Shown one piece after another: positions 35,889 to 45,822 of a DNA stretch of 64,000 nt. Under the pieces are notes generated by a model. That model saw only the letters and a program-made list of their open reading frames with translations. It searched no databases and had not been told where the DNA came from. The translations under genes were made by a program, and so were the position numbers. This DNA is from an uncultured Rhodospirillaceae bacterium. GTDB taxonomy: Bacteria > Pseudomonadota > Alphaproteobacteria > Reyranellales > Reyranellaceae. The stretch is taken from positions 1 through 64,000 of the forward strand of contig CAMFGZ010000002.1 in NCBI GenBank assembly GCA_945952105.1. Reading direction: 5' to 3'. Position 1 is the stretch's first letter, and every line of letters begins with the position of its first letter.

Positions 35889-36632
35889 TCAGGCCGCTTT
35901 GCGGGCCGCGACGGCATATTGCGCCCCCAACGGCAGCCATGTCAGCAGGCGATCGACGCCCCTCAGGGCAGCCATCCCGGGCGGCATGAACATGAGGTAG
36001 TCGGTGTCGAGTTCGTAGCGCGCGGTATCGAGCAGCCCATGCCGCACCTCGTTGGCGTCGAGCAGGATCGCGTTGCGGTCGATCGGCGTGTTGGCGATCA
36101 CGTGACGCACGAGCGGGTTGCGCGGATTATGCTCGAAGACATAGAGCCGACCGCCCGGCTTCAGGACCCGGCCCAGTTCGGCATAGACCGCAGGCCTGTC
36201 CGCGATCGGCACGTGATGCAGCACGGCGCTGATCATGGCGATGTCGAACTGCCCATCGGCGAAGGGCGTGCTGGCTCCTTGCTGCGGCGCCAGCTGCGGC
36301 GGCGCGCCCAGTTCCCGCGGCCAGCGCTTCTCGACCTGGCGCAACATGCCCGTCGAGATGTCGCAGCCGGTGAAGGAGCCCTTCGCGCCATGCCCGATCA
36401 GCACGCGCATCAGGCTGCCGACACCGCAGCCATAGTCGAGGATCGACAATCCGCCGGTGTGCAGGCCGGGCTCCCGGCGCAGCAGCCAGCGCGCCTTCAC
36501 GGCGATGAACTGGTCGGGGGAGCTGCCCAGCATCCGCTTGATCGGATTGTCGAGGCCGCCCTGGTACTCTGCGGCGTAGTCGTCGAACTCGGCCGGCTCG
36601 CCCGACCAGGATTGCGGATCGGGCGTACTCAC
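35889..36632 (-). CDS. class I SAM-dependent methyltransferase
   Basis: A 247-residue methyltransferase with motif I ILDYGCGVGSLMRVLIG (about residues 66-82), an acidic residue in FTGCDIST, and IAMISAVLHHVPIADRPAVYAELGRVLKPGGRLYVFEHNP. The GTG start overlaps the stop of the glycosyltransferase gene (GTGA), so both are coupled. The frame is open far upstream, but only as a shadow of that gene. Probable substrate: a lipid-linked sugar or other envelope intermediate. Confidence 0.88.
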   Translation of the reverse strand: MSTPDPQSWSGEPAEFDDYAAEYQGGLDNPIKRMLGSSPDQFIAVKARWLLRREPGLHTGGLSILDYGCGVGSLMRVLIGHGAKGSFTGCDISTGMLRQVEKRWPRELGAPPQLAPQQGASTPFADGQFDIAMISAVLHHVPIADRPAVYAELGRVLKPGGRLYVFEHNPRNPLVRHVIANTPIDRNAILLDANEVRHGLLDTARYELDTDYLMFMPPGMAALRGVDRLLTWLPLGAQYAVAARKAA

Positions 36633-37573
36633 TTCTGACCGCCGACGATGTCGCGGATCATGAACAGCGGCCGCCCCTTGCTCTGGTCGTAGAGCCGGCC
36701 GAGATAGGCACCGATCACACCCAGCATCAGGAACTGCATGCCGCCCAGCAGCCCGACCGCGGCCATCAGCGACGTCCAGCCGGGCATCGTGTGACCGTTC
36801 AGCCAGCCGACGATCGAGTAGAGGAAAAAGCAGAAGCCCAGCCCCGCCATGACCCAGCCGATGGTCATCGACATCATCAGCGGCACGACGGAGAACGATG
36901 TGATGGCGTCGGCTGCGAAGCGGATCATCTTGGCCAGCGGATACTTGCTCTCGCCGGCCACGCGCGCGTGACGGTCGTAGAGCAGCGCCACCTGCCGGCC
37001 GCCAATCCAGGCCACCATGCCGCGAATGAAGCGGTGACGCTCCGGCATCGCGAGAAGCAGATCGAGCACGCGCCGCGTCATCAGCCGGAAATCTCCGGCA
37101 TCGGGAGGGATCTCCACGTCGGTCAGGCGGCCGATCAGGCGATAGAAGGCCGCAGCGGTGACGCGCTTGAACAGACTCTCGCCGTCGCGCTGGCGGCGCT
37201 GCCCGTAGACCACGTCGGCGCCCTCGTCGATCAGCTTCATCATGTCGACGAGCAATTCGGGTGGATCCTGCAGGTCGGCGTCGATGATCATGATGCGCTC
37301 GCCGCGGCAGACCGAGAGGCCGGCGGTAAGGGCAAGCTGGTGGCCGTGGTTGCGCATCAGACGCACTGCAACCACGCGAGGATCGTGCGCGGCAGCCTCG
37401 GCCATGACATCCCAGGTGCGATCGCGCGAGCCGTCGTCGACCAGCACGACCTCGCTCGCGCCGCCGATTCCGTCGAGAACCGCGCAGACACGGCGCAGAA
37501 ACTCGGGCAAGGCGTCCTGCTCGTTGTAGCAGGGCGCCACGATGGAGATGGCCGGACGTGGGACTGAAGTCAT
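36629..37573 (-). CDS. GtrB-like family 2 glycosyltransferase
   Basis: Membrane-anchored GT2 enzyme that loads a sugar onto undecaprenyl phosphate. The 314-residue product has ISIVAPCYNEQDALPEFLRRV, a DDGSRD motif, IDADLQDPPELLVDMM (DxD-like), and QRRQRDGES. It ends with two C-terminal transmembrane helices (TIGWVMAGLGFCFFLYSI and TSLMAAVGLLGGMQFLMLGVIGAYLGRLY), the GtrB/DPM1-like layout. It heads the four-gene operon with methyltransferase, cupin and GT-C-like protein, and diverges from hisZ. Confidence 0.92.
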   Translation of the reverse strand: MTSVPRPAISIVAPCYNEQDALPEFLRRVCAVLDGIGGASEVVLVDDGSRDRTWDVMAEAAAHDPRVVAVRLMRNHGHQLALTAGLSVCRGERIMIIDADLQDPPELLVDMMKLIDEGADVVYGQRRQRDGESLFKRVTAAAFYRLIGRLTDVEIPPDAGDFRLMTRRVLDLLLAMPERHRFIRGMVAWIGGRQVALLYDRHARVAGESKYPLAKMIRFAADAITSFSVVPLMMSMTIGWVMAGLGFCFFLYSIVGWLNGHTMPGWTSLMAAVGLLGGMQFLMLGVIGAYLGRLYDQSKGRPLFMIRDIVGGQK

Positions 37574-37675
37574 GCGGGCGAGCAATAACCCATGCGGACC
37601 GGGAAAACGAGCCACCCGGCGCCGGCCACCGTCCCGCCTCCCCATTGGCGGCGCAATGGGCTATCAAGCGCCACC

Positions 37676-38839
37676 ATGAGTTCAAACGACAACGACCACC
37701 GAGGCCTCCTGCCCGCGGGCCTCGCCGACCTGCTGCCCCCCGATGCCGCCCGGGAAGCACGCGCCATCGATGTGGCCATCGAGCGATTCGCCGCCTTTGG
37801 CTATGAACGGGTGAAGCCGCCACTCGTCGAATTCGAGGAATCGCTGCTGGGCGGCCCCGGCGCGGCTCTGTCGCAGCAGACCTTCCGCCTCATGGATCCG
37901 GTGTCTCAGCGCATGATGGGCGTGCGGCCGGACATGACGGTCCAGGTCGCCCGCATCGCCGTCACCCGCCTGAAGCACGAGCCGCGGCCCCTGCGCCTAT
38001 CCTACGGCGGCAACGTGATCCGCGTCCGCGGCAGCGCCCTGAAGCCCGAGCGCCAGTTCGCCCAGGTGGGGACCGAGCTGATCGGCGTCGACAGCGCCGA
38101 GGCGGATGCCGAGGCCGTCCTGCTTGCGGTCGATACGCTGCGCGCTATCGGCGTGTCGGATCTGTCGGTCGACCTCAACCTGCCGACGCTTGTCGCCGCG
38201 GTTGCGAACGGCGTGAACCAGCCGGAAGAGGCCATGAGTCGCCTGCGCCGGGCGCTGGATCGCAAGGACGAAGGCGGCATCGCCAAGGCCGGCGTCGACA
38301 AGAAGTCGGCCGATCTTTTCGCCGGCCTCCTGCGCGCCGCCGGCCCCGCCGACAAGGGTCTCGCGCAACTCGCCCGGCTCAAGCTGCCGGAAGCCGCCGC
38401 CGCCGAGGCGGCCCGCCTCGCCGAGGTCGTGAACTTGGTTGCCGCCGCGGAGGAAGACCTGCCGCTCACCATCGATCCCGTCGAGTATCGTGGGCTGGAA
38501 TATCAGACCGGCGTGTCCTTCTCGGTTTTCGCGCTCAAGGGCCGCGAGGAACTCGCGCGCGGTGGCCGGTACTCGGCCGGCTATCCGGAAGATGGTGTCA
38601 GCGAATCGGCGACCGGTTTCACCGTCTACATGGACGCGGTTCTGGCCGCGTCCGAGGCGCCGCCCGAGCGGCCGCGCCTCTATGTCGGCCTCGGAACCCC
38701 ATGGGCCGCTTGCGCGCCGTGGCAGGCCAAAGGCTATGCCGTCGTGCGCGCTGTCGTCGCAGCCACCGAGCCGCGCGCCGAAGCAAAACGCCTGCGGTGC
38801 AGCCATGCGCTGATAGACGGCGAGGCCGTCCCCCTCTGA
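37676..38839 (+). CDS. hisZ: ATP phosphoribosyltransferase regulatory subunit
   Basis: HisRS-like paralogue that forms the octameric ATP-PRT with short HisG. The 387-residue product has the class II fold start GLLPAGLADLLPPDAAREARAID, YERVKPPLVEFEESL, and RMMGVRPDMTVQVARIA. It lacks HisRS catalytic signatures. Followed by purA, an arrangement usual in alphaproteobacteria; hisG is not in the window. Confidence 0.92.
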   Translation: MSSNDNDHRGLLPAGLADLLPPDAAREARAIDVAIERFAAFGYERVKPPLVEFEESLLGGPGAALSQQTFRLMDPVSQRMMGVRPDMTVQVARIAVTRLKHEPRPLRLSYGGNVIRVRGSALKPERQFAQVGTELIGVDSAEADAEAVLLAVDTLRAIGVSDLSVDLNLPTLVAAVANGVNQPEEAMSRLRRALDRKDEGGIAKAGVDKKSADLFAGLLRAAGPADKGLAQLARLKLPEAAAAEAARLAEVVNLVAAAEEDLPLTIDPVEYRGLEYQTGVSFSVFALKGREELARGGRYSAGYPEDGVSESATGFTVYMDAVLAASEAPPERPRLYVGLGTPWAACAPWQAKGYAVVRAVVAATEPRAEAKRLRCSHALIDGEAVPL

Positions 38840-38887
38840 GGACGCATTTCGCCTCGCTCCCGGCGGGGGGAAGTGCTATCCGACATC

Positions 38888-38922
38888 ACGCCTCTCCGGA
38901 ACCGGCCCCGGGGAGGCGTTTT
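38888..38922 (+). terminator. terminator/attenuator-like hairpin between hisZ and purA
   Basis: A 12-pair stem ACGCCTCTCCGG/CCGGGGAGGCGT (one G-T pair) with an eight-base loop, followed by TTTT. It lies 35 bases before the purA ATG, so it could end the hisZ transcript or control readthrough into purA. Confidence 0.7.
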
Positions 38923-38956
38923 CGTGTGTGAAGGGAACCGGCCGAAGGAAATAGAA

Positions 38957-40249
38957 ATGGCCAACGTGGCAGTGATCGGCGCCCAGTGGGGCGACGAAGG
39001 CAAAGGCAAGATCGTCGATTGGCTGAGCGAGCGCGCCGAGGTCGTGGTGCGCTTTCAGGGCGGTCACAATGCCGGCCATACGCTGGTCATCGGCAACCAG
39101 ACCTACAAGCTGGCGCTGCTGCCGTCGGGCGTCGTGCGCGAGGGCAAGCTTTCGATCATCGGCAACGGCGTCGTTATCGATCCGTGGCATTTCCTCGAAG
39201 AGGTGCGGAAGGTCAATGAGCAGGGCCTGTCGGTGACGCCGGCCAGCCTCAAGATCGCCAACCATGCCGTGCTCATCCTGCCGCTGCACCGCGACCTCGA
39301 CGGCTGGCGCGAGGATGCGCCGGGTGTCATCCGGGTCGGCACGACGCGCCGCGGCATCGGCCCTGCCTACGAGGACAAGGTCGGCCGTCGCGCCATCCGC
39401 GTCGGCGATCTTGCCGAGCCCGACATGCTGCCGCTCAAGGTCAACACCTTGCTGGCGCATCACAATGCGCTGCGCCAGGGCCTCGGCCAGCCGCAGATCG
39501 ATCCCGCAAAGCTGACCGCAGAGCTGCTGGAACTGGCCCCCAGGCTCCTGCCCTTCGCGGAAGATGTCTGGGAACGGCTCGACGGGCTGCGCGCCGCCGG
39601 CAAGCGCATCCTGTTCGAGGGTGCGCAGGCGACCATGCTCGACATCGACCATGGCACCTATCCCTACGTCACCTCGTCCAACACCGTGGCGGCGCAGGCG
39701 ATGATCGGCAGCGGCATGGGCAACGGCGCGGTCGGCTACGTGCTGGGCATCGCCAAGGCCTATACGACGCGTGTCGGCGACGGCCCTTTCCCCACCGAGC
39801 TGACCGACGAGATCGGCCAGGGGCTCGGCGATCGCGGCAAGGAGTTCGGAACGAACACCGGCCGCCGCCGCCGCTGCGGCTGGTTCGACGCGGTGATGGT
39901 GCGGCAGGCCGTGAAGCTGAACGGCATCGACGGCATCGCGCTGACCAAGCTCGACGTGCTCGACGGAGAGAAGGTCATCAAGGTCTGCGTCGGCTACGAG
40001 CTGGACGGCAAGCGCATCGAGCGCTTCCCCTTCACCATGGGCGCGCAGGCCAAGCTGAAGCCAATCTGGGAAGAGTTCGAGGGCTGGAGCGAAAGCACCC
40101 AGGGCGCGCGGTCCTTCGCAGAACTGCCGGCGACCTGCATCAAGTACGTGCGGCGGGTCGAGGAACTGGTCGGCTGCCCGGTGGCGCTGCTCAGCACCAG
40201 CCCGCAGCGCGAGGACACGATCCTCATGACCGATCCGTTCCGCGACTGA
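38957..40249 (+). CDS. purA: adenylosuccinate synthetase
   Basis: GTP-dependent conversion of IMP and aspartate to adenylosuccinate in AMP synthesis. The 430-residue product begins [23 protein letters not shown] (P-loop-like GDEGKGK), continues with [25 protein letters not shown] and [23 protein letters not shown], and has [12 protein letters not shown] near the C-terminus. AAGGAA lies close to the ATG. An upstream in-frame start exists but lacks similarity. Confidence 0.97.
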   Translation: MANVAVIGAQWGDEGKGKIVDWLSERAEVVVRFQGGHNAGHTLVIGNQTYKLALLPSGVVREGKLSIIGNGVVIDPWHFLEEVRKVNEQGLSVTPASLKIANHAVLILPLHRDLDGWREDAPGVIRVGTTRRGIGPAYEDKVGRRAIRVGDLAEPDMLPLKVNTLLAHHNALRQGLGQPQIDPAKLTAELLELAPRLLPFAEDVWERLDGLRAAGKRILFEGAQATMLDIDHGTYPYVTSSNTVAAQAMIGSGMGNGAVGYVLGIAKAYTTRVGDGPFPTELTDEIGQGLGDRGKEFGTNTGRRRRCGWFDAVMVRQAVKLNGIDGIALTKLDVLDGEKVIKVCVGYELDGKRIERFPFTMGAQAKLKPIWEEFEGWSESTQGARSFAELPATCIKYVRRVEELVGCPVALLSTSPQREDTILMTDPFRD

Positions 40250-40251
40250 TC

Positions 40252-40512
40252 GTGGAACAGATCAACGAGCTTCTGGCACGGGCCAACCTCGGCACATGGG
40301 ACAGCTGGAGCATGCAATACCGCGTGCTCGCGGTGGTCATCGCCCTGCTCGTCGCCTACTGGGCGCTGCAGGTGCTTCTACCGGTCGTGCTGCGCGTGCT
40401 GCGGCCGTTCATCTTCCTGGCGATCATTCTCTTCGCGGTCTGGGCCCTCTTCCCCGCCGAGGTCTGCTCGCTCGACATCCTGTCCAAGATCCCGAAGCTC
40501 TGCGCGCGGTGA
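40252..40512 (+). CDS. small membrane protein
   Basis: An 86-residue protein with a GTG start two bases after the purA stop. It has two hydrophobic segments (RVLAVVIALLVAYWALQVLL and PFIFLAIILFAVWALF) and a short Cys-containing tail. No family assigned. Co-transcription with purA is likely from spacing alone. Confidence 0.6.
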   Translation: MEQINELLARANLGTWDSWSMQYRVLAVVIALLVAYWALQVLLPVVLRVLRPFIFLAIILFAVWALFPAEVCSLDILSKIPKLCAR

Positions 40513-40520
40513 GGAATCGT

Positions 40521-40614
40521 CACCCCCTTCAAACGGGGTGGTGCCGGCGTCTTCGCGAGCGGAGGGGCATAGCCCCGCCGCACCGCATGCCCCCTCCCCA
40601 TCTGAATGGGGAGG
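40521..40614. repeat. cluster of hairpins between convergent genes
   Basis: Three hairpins lie in the gap: CACCCC/GGGGTG (40521-40540), GGGGC-ATA-GCCCC (40564-40576), and a perfect 9-bp stem CCTCCCCAT-CTGA-ATGGGGAGG (40593-40614). They probably terminate transcription from both sides. The C-rich composition suggests a degenerate dispersed repeat. Confidence 0.65.
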
Positions 40615-40627
40615 CGTTCGGAAAGCG

Positions 40628-42241
40628 CTATTTCAGGCTGACCGTCGTCATGTCGACGAACCAGGACTGGGCCGGCTGAAAGCCCTGCACGTTCTTGCTG
40701 AACGCGCGGGGGTTCAGGTCGTGCACGATGTAGAGCCAGGGCGGGTTGTCGACCAGGCGCTCATGCGCCTTCTTGAAGTTCTCCAGGATGACCGCTTCGT
40801 CGGTCGCCTCGGCGAGCGTGGTGAGCGCCGCCTCGAACTTGTCGTCCTTCCACTGCTGGAAGTTCGAGCCGGTCGGCGAGGAGTTCGCCGCCGCGAAGTA
40901 GCGGAACATCATGCCGACGTCGCTCGACGGAGAGCTGACGTTCAGACCCATCGCACCGTTCAGCGCCGGGGCGTCCGGCAGCGCGCGGCTTGCGTTCAGC
41001 AGCACCTGCCACTCGACCGCATCGACCTGCACTTCGACGCCACAGGCCTGCTTCAGGTTCTCCTGCAGCGCCTCGTTCATCGGCAGCGGCAGCATCTGGC
41101 CCGAACCCGAGGTCGAGATCATGACCTTGAAGGACAGCGGCTTCTGCGGCGTGAAGCCCGCTTCGGCCAGCAGCTTCTTGCCCTTCGCAGGATCGAATGT
41201 GTAACGGTTCTCGGGGTTGCCGAAAGCGGCGTCGGTCGGCTTCAGCCAGCCGACCGACGGTTCGGCCGTACCATTCAGCATCGAGACGATGGCGTTGCGG
41301 TCGATGCAGTAATTCAGCGCCTGGCGCACGCGGACGTCGGCCAGCGGGCTGTTCTTGGCGGCCATGTTGTAGAACCAGGGCCAGACGTGGGGATAGGAGT
41401 TGGTCGAGATCACGTAGCCAGCCTGCTTCAGCGAGGGGATGCCGTCCGGCGGCGGAACCTCGATCCAGTCGACACGGCCCGAGCGCAGGGCGGCGAGGCG
41501 CGTATTGGCCTCAGGGATTGGCATCAGCAGGACCGCATCGACCTTGGCCTTGTGGCTTGGATCCCAGTAGTCGTCGTTGCGGCCCAGCGTGACCGACTGG
41601 CGTGGCACGACCTTCGTGATCTTGAAGGGACCCGTTCCGGCACCGCCGACGGCGCCGACCTTGCCCCAATCCTTGCCGAGCTTCTCCCATTGCGTCGGCG
41701 ACGAGGTGAGCATGTAGGGCACCATCCACGGGAAGTAGGAAGCGACCTGCGTGGTGGTCAGTGCCACCGTGTAGTCGTCGATCTTCTTCCACGAGGCGAG
41801 GATCGGCACGCGCGAACGCATGATGCCGGTGGCCGGTGCCTCGAATTGCGGGCTGTCCTTGTTGAAGATTCGATCGAGGTTCCAGATCACCGCATCGGCA
41901 TTGAAGTCGGTGCCGTCATGGAATTTCACACCTTTCCGGAGGTTGAAGATCCATGTCTTCTTGTCGTCCGGTGCCTGCTTCCAGCTCTCGGCAAGGCCAG
42001 GCCGCAGCGTGGCAAGCTTGTCCGACTTGGAGAGGTCGAACAGGATCAGCCCCTCGAAGATGGGGAAGCCCAGGAAGCGCATGCCTTCGAAGCCGTTGTT
42101 CGGCATGCCCGTCGTGGTCGGAATGTCCGACGCCGTCATGGCGATGCGGAGTGTCTTCTCCTGCGCCTGCGCGGCGGAGGCCAGCGGGACCAAGGACGCG
42201 GCGGCCAATGCCACGGCGAGACGGAATCGGCGAAGGCTCAT
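40628..42241 (-). CDS. ABC transporter substrate-binding protein, family 5 (peptide/nickel type)
   Basis: Periplasmic receptor for peptide- or glutathione-like ligands. The 537-residue product has a Sec signal peptide (LRRFRLAVALAAASLVPLASAAQAQ), then KTLRIAMTASDIPTTTG and the family patterns LRPGLAESWKQAPDDKKTWIFNLRKGVKFHDGTDFNADAVIWNLDR and VRQALNYCIDRNAIV. No permease or ATPase gene is adjacent, so it is an orphan receptor here. Start fixed at MSLRRF. Confidence 0.93.
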   Translation of the reverse strand: MSLRRFRLAVALAAASLVPLASAAQAQEKTLRIAMTASDIPTTTGMPNNGFEGMRFLGFPIFEGLILFDLSKSDKLATLRPGLAESWKQAPDDKKTWIFNLRKGVKFHDGTDFNADAVIWNLDRIFNKDSPQFEAPATGIMRSRVPILASWKKIDDYTVALTTTQVASYFPWMVPYMLTSSPTQWEKLGKDWGKVGAVGGAGTGPFKITKVVPRQSVTLGRNDDYWDPSHKAKVDAVLLMPIPEANTRLAALRSGRVDWIEVPPPDGIPSLKQAGYVISTNSYPHVWPWFYNMAAKNSPLADVRVRQALNYCIDRNAIVSMLNGTAEPSVGWLKPTDAAFGNPENRYTFDPAKGKKLLAEAGFTPQKPLSFKVMISTSGSGQMLPLPMNEALQENLKQACGVEVQVDAVEWQVLLNASRALPDAPALNGAMGLNVSSPSSDVGMMFRYFAAANSSPTGSNFQQWKDDKFEAALTTLAEATDEAVILENFKKAHERLVDNPPWLYIVHDLNPRAFSKNVQGFQPAQSWFVDMTTVSLK

Positions 42242-42282
42242 ACATGTGCTCCTGAAGTCTGCTCCCCAGGGCCGACATGCAA

Positions 42283-43143
42283 TCAGTGGGCCATCAGTTC
42301 CTCGAAGCGCTTGAGATAGTCTCGCGCATGCGCCTTGTAGTCGGCACCGGCAATCCTGAGATGGGCGTCGGAAACCATGGCCCACATGGCCTCGCGCAGG
42401 GCGCTGGCGGCCTTCATCGCCCGGAAGGAACTCCGAAACTCGTCCGGTACCCTGCCCTCGAAATAGGCATCGAGAAGCGCCTCGTCCTCGGCCTCTGCGA
42501 AGGCGCCGTTGGCCGAGAGATTGGCGAGGTCGAACATCGCCGTTCCGAAGCCGCCATATTCCCAGTCGATCAGCCAGAGGCGCTTGCCGTCGTCCAGCAC
42601 GTTGCCCGGCAGCAGGTCGTGATGTCCGAAGATAATGGGCAGGGGGACCTGCGCGGCTTCCAGCTTCCGGTTCGCCTCCAGGTAGCGCGGGACATCGCCC
42701 GCGAACGGGCTGCCCGACGACGCGAGCGTGCGCCCGTAATCGCGGATCACGTGAAAGACCGAGAAGAAGTTCGGTGGACCCGCGAGATGCTGGCCCACCT
42801 CGCGATGGCACATCCGCAGCAGCGGCGCGAGACGATGGATGTTTGCGCGCAGATCCGCTTCGGTAAACGTCCGCCCCTCGACCAGGCGCATCACCAGAAT
42901 ACCGGGCTCGGTGTGGATCACTTCCGGCGACAGACCGGCCGCATGCGCGGCGATCGAGGCGGCACGCTCGCGATCGCGGAAGACATGATGGACGGGAATG
43001 TCGTCGCCACAGCGCACGACGAATTTTTCGCCGGCATCCCCGACCACATAGGAAAGATTGGTGAGCCCGCCGGTCAGTGGCGCCATCGTCACCGGACCGC
43101 GCCAGCAGGCCAGCGTCGCGATCCTGCGTTCGAGGTCAGTCAT
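42283..43143 (-). CDS. aminoglycoside/choline kinase-like phosphotransferase
   Basis: Small-molecule kinase fold. The 286-residue product has PLTGGLTNLSYVVGDAGEKFVVRCG (nucleotide loop), the catalytic loop FGHHDLLPGNVLDDG and the metal motif LIDWEYGGFGTAMFDLANL, closest to choline/ethanolamine-kinase-like and APH-type proteins. Substrate unknown. Just upstream of (and co-directional with) the ABC receptor, and divergent from the ThDP enzyme gene. Confidence 0.88.
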   Translation of the reverse strand: MTDLERRIATLACWRGPVTMAPLTGGLTNLSYVVGDAGEKFVVRCGDDIPVHHVFRDRERAASIAAHAAGLSPEVIHTEPGILVMRLVEGRTFTEADLRANIHRLAPLLRMCHREVGQHLAGPPNFFSVFHVIRDYGRTLASSGSPFAGDVPRYLEANRKLEAAQVPLPIIFGHHDLLPGNVLDDGKRLWLIDWEYGGFGTAMFDLANLSANGAFAEAEDEALLDAYFEGRVPDEFRSSFRAMKAASALREAMWAMVSDAHLRIAGADYKAHARDYLKRFEELMAH

Positions 43144-43244
43144 GGGCTTTTCGCATCGCGGCGTGGTCTTCCAACCGTCATGCACTCGATCATTTCACGC
43201 GCCACGGCGGCACGCTACCCTCGCCCGCCCAACGGAGGAAGCAA

Positions 43245-44918
43245 ATGCCCGACGCACACGTCACCAATACCATCACCGGCCGCGACGCCTTTCTGCGCGT
43301 GCTGAAGGACGAAGGCGTCACCAAGATGTTCGGCAATCCCGGCACGACCGAACTGCCGATCATGCACGCCCTCTCCTCGGCGCCGGAGATGGGCTACGTG
43401 CTCGCCCTCCAGGAAGCGGTCGTGATCGCCATGGCCGACGGCTATGCCCGGGCCTCGGGCAAGCTGGTGTCGTGCAATGTCCACGTGGCCCCCGGCCTCG
43501 GCAACGCCATCGGCTCGATCTACACGTCGATGATGTCGGGGACGCCTATGATCGTGACGGCCGGCCAGCAGGAACAGGGTCACGGGCTGACGGAACCCCT
43601 GCTCTACGCACCGCTGGTGCCCATCGCTCAGCCCGTCGTGAAATGGGCCACCGAAGTCAGCCGCATCGAGGACCTGCCGCGCATCCTGCGCCGTGCCGCC
43701 AAGGTCGCCCTGACCGCGCCGACCGGCCCGGTCTTCATCTCCCTGCCGGGCGACATCCTGAACAACGAAGCCGCCATCGAGATGGGCGACGTGACCCGGG
43801 TCGACACGGCCGTGCGCCCCAGCGATGCCGCCCTCGAGCAGCTCGCCAAGCGCCTTCTTTCGGCGAAGAAGCCAGTCATCCTGGCAGGCCATGAGATTGC
43901 GACCTCCGACGCCTTCGCCGAAGCGGCAGAACTTGCCGAAACGCTGGGCGCGCCGGTGTTGCAACAGACCGTCGCCTGGGGCGCGCATTTCCCGTCCGAG
44001 CATCCCGCCTATCTCGGCGCGCTGAACCGCGACCAGAAGTACGTCCGCCGCGTCCTTTCCGACTACGACCTGATGCTTTGCGTCGGCGCCGACGTGCTCA
44101 AGATGTCGGTGTGGAGCGAGACCGAGCCGCTGCCCGAGACGACGAAGGTGGCGATGATCGGCCTGCGCGACTGGGAGATGGGCAAGAACTTCCCGGCCGA
44201 GATCGCGTTGCGCGCCGACGTGAAGGAGACGCTGAAGGCGCTGATCCCGATCCTGAAGAAGCTGGGCGGCAAGGCGCTCGCCGAACAGGCCAAGGCGTCG
44301 CTGGCGGAAATCTCGACGCGCAACTGGAGCGCCCAGCGTGCCCAGAAGGCGGCCAGGGTCGCGACGCCCACGACCAGCCCGCTGCCGGCGGAATGGGTGA
44401 TGATGCGCCTCAGCGACAAGCTGCCGAAGGACGCCATCGTCGTCGAGGAAGGACTCACCAGCACGGCCACGCTGCCGAGCTATTTCGCTTTCCGCGACAG
44501 GAACAGCTTCTTCGGCAACGTGAGCGGCGGTATCGGCTGGGGCATCGCCGCGGCCGTCGGCGTGCAGATCGCCGAGCCCAGGCGCCGCGTCGTGGCGGTG
44601 ATCGGCGACGGCAGCGCCATGTACTCGATCTCGGCGCTGTGGAGCGCGGCCAACCAGAAACTGCCGGTGATCTTCCTGATCACCAACAACGAGGGCTACC
44701 AGATCCTCAAGAACCGGCTGAAGCTCTTCCACGGCAATGACACGCCGATCGGCATGGACTTCAACGACCCGCCGATGAACATCGCCAAGATTGCGGAAGG
44801 CTTCGGCCTCCCCGCCGAGCGGGTCGACACGGCGGAGGGCTTCGACGCCGCCCTCGACCGGGCTCTCGCCCGCACCGACGGCCCGACGCTGATCGAGGCG
44901 ATGGTCAAGAAGGGCTAG
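43245..44918 (+). CDS. ThDP-dependent decarboxylase/lyase-like enzyme (benzoylformate decarboxylase-like)
   Basis: A 557-residue thiamine-diphosphate enzyme with the catalytic Glu motif FGNPGTTELPIMHAL (pyrimidine domain), a central NAD/FAD-like domain, and the PP motif VIGDGSAMYSISALWSAANQKLPVIFLITNNEGY. The layout resembles benzoylformate decarboxylase and acetolactate-synthase-like proteins; the substrate is not determined. ATG has GGAGG seven bases ahead. The hydrolase gene begins only 7 bp after its stop. Confidence 0.9.
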   Translation: MPDAHVTNTITGRDAFLRVLKDEGVTKMFGNPGTTELPIMHALSSAPEMGYVLALQEAVVIAMADGYARASGKLVSCNVHVAPGLGNAIGSIYTSMMSGTPMIVTAGQQEQGHGLTEPLLYAPLVPIAQPVVKWATEVSRIEDLPRILRRAAKVALTAPTGPVFISLPGDILNNEAAIEMGDVTRVDTAVRPSDAALEQLAKRLLSAKKPVILAGHEIATSDAFAEAAELAETLGAPVLQQTVAWGAHFPSEHPAYLGALNRDQKYVRRVLSDYDLMLCVGADVLKMSVWSETEPLPETTKVAMIGLRDWEMGKNFPAEIALRADVKETLKALIPILKKLGGKALAEQAKASLAEISTRNWSAQRAQKAARVATPTTSPLPAEWVMMRLSDKLPKDAIVVEEGLTSTATLPSYFAFRDRNSFFGNVSGGIGWGIAAAVGVQIAEPRRRVVAVIGDGSAMYSISALWSAANQKLPVIFLITNNEGYQILKNRLKLFHGNDTPIGMDFNDPPMNIAKIAEGFGLPAERVDTAEGFDAALDRALARTDGPTLIEAMVKKG

Positions 44919-44925
44919 CGAGGAG

Positions 44926-45822
44926 ATGCCGATGTCGGCCGTAAGGCATTCCTTCGTCGAGACGCGGGGCTTTCCCACCCATGTGGCCGAAACCGGCCGC
45001 GGCGTGCCGCTGCTCCTGCTGCATGGCTGGCCAGAATTCTGGGCGACCTGGGAGCCGATGTTCGAGCGCCTGGCCGACCGTTTCCGACTTATCGCCCCCG
45101 ATTTTCGCGGCTTCGGCGAAAGCGGCAATCCGACGTCGGGTCCGTCCGACCAGGCCGGCCCCGACGTGCTGGCGGACGATATCGTGGCCCTGCTCGATCG
45201 CCTCGGCATCGCCAGGGCAGGCTTCGTCGGCCACGATGTCGGCGCCTACGTGATGCAGCGGCTGGCGATCCGGCATCCCGACCGGGTGGCCGGGCTGTTC
45301 TTCTTCAACTGCGGCACCCACGGCGTAGGCGCGCGCTGGCGGGCGCCGGAGCAGATCAACGAGATCTGGTACCAGACCTTCCACCAGATGCCGTTCGCGC
45401 CCGGCATCGTTGGCGCCTCGCGCGAGTCGTGCCGCGCCTACTTCCGGCATTTCCTGACCCACTGGTGCCATCGCAAGGACGCGTTCGACGCCGTGCTTGA
45501 ACGCTGGGTCGACAACTTCATGCGCCCCGGCAATCTCCAGGGCGGCTTCAACTGGTACATATCGCAGAATGCCGGCCGTCTGGCCGTGATGGCGGGCACC
45601 GCGCCCAAACCGCCCGTCATCACCCAGCCGACACGCGTCCTGTGGGGCCGGCACGATCCGGTGCTGAAGTCGTCGTGGATCGATGTCGTGGGCGACTACT
45701 TCCAAAACGTAGAGGCCGGCATCGCGGAGGACGCCGGCCACTTCGTCCACTATGAGACGCCCGATCTCGCCGCGGCGGAGATCGGGACGTTCTTCGAGCG
45801 GATCGGCTACCGCGCCGCCTGA
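44926..45822 (+). CDS. alpha/beta hydrolase, epoxide hydrolase/dehalogenase-like
   Basis: A 298-residue alpha/beta-fold enzyme with the oxyanion motif LLHGWPEFW, an Asp nucleophile in GHDVGAYV (rather than Ser), an acid in GRHDPVL, and a catalytic His in EDAGHFVHYE. The Asp nucleophile points to epoxide hydrolase or haloacetate-dehalogenase chemistry. Likely one unit with the ThDP enzyme. Its 3' end overlaps the convergent rpoH gene by 16 bp. Confidence 0.9.
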   Translation: MPMSAVRHSFVETRGFPTHVAETGRGVPLLLLHGWPEFWATWEPMFERLADRFRLIAPDFRGFGESGNPTSGPSDQAGPDVLADDIVALLDRLGIARAGFVGHDVGAYVMQRLAIRHPDRVAGLFFFNCGTHGVGARWRAPEQINEIWYQTFHQMPFAPGIVGASRESCRAYFRHFLTHWCHRKDAFDAVLERWVDNFMRPGNLQGGFNWYISQNAGRLAVMAGTAPKPPVITQPTRVLWGRHDPVLKSSWIDVVGDYFQNVEAGIAEDAGHFVHYETPDLAAAEIGTFFERIGYRAA

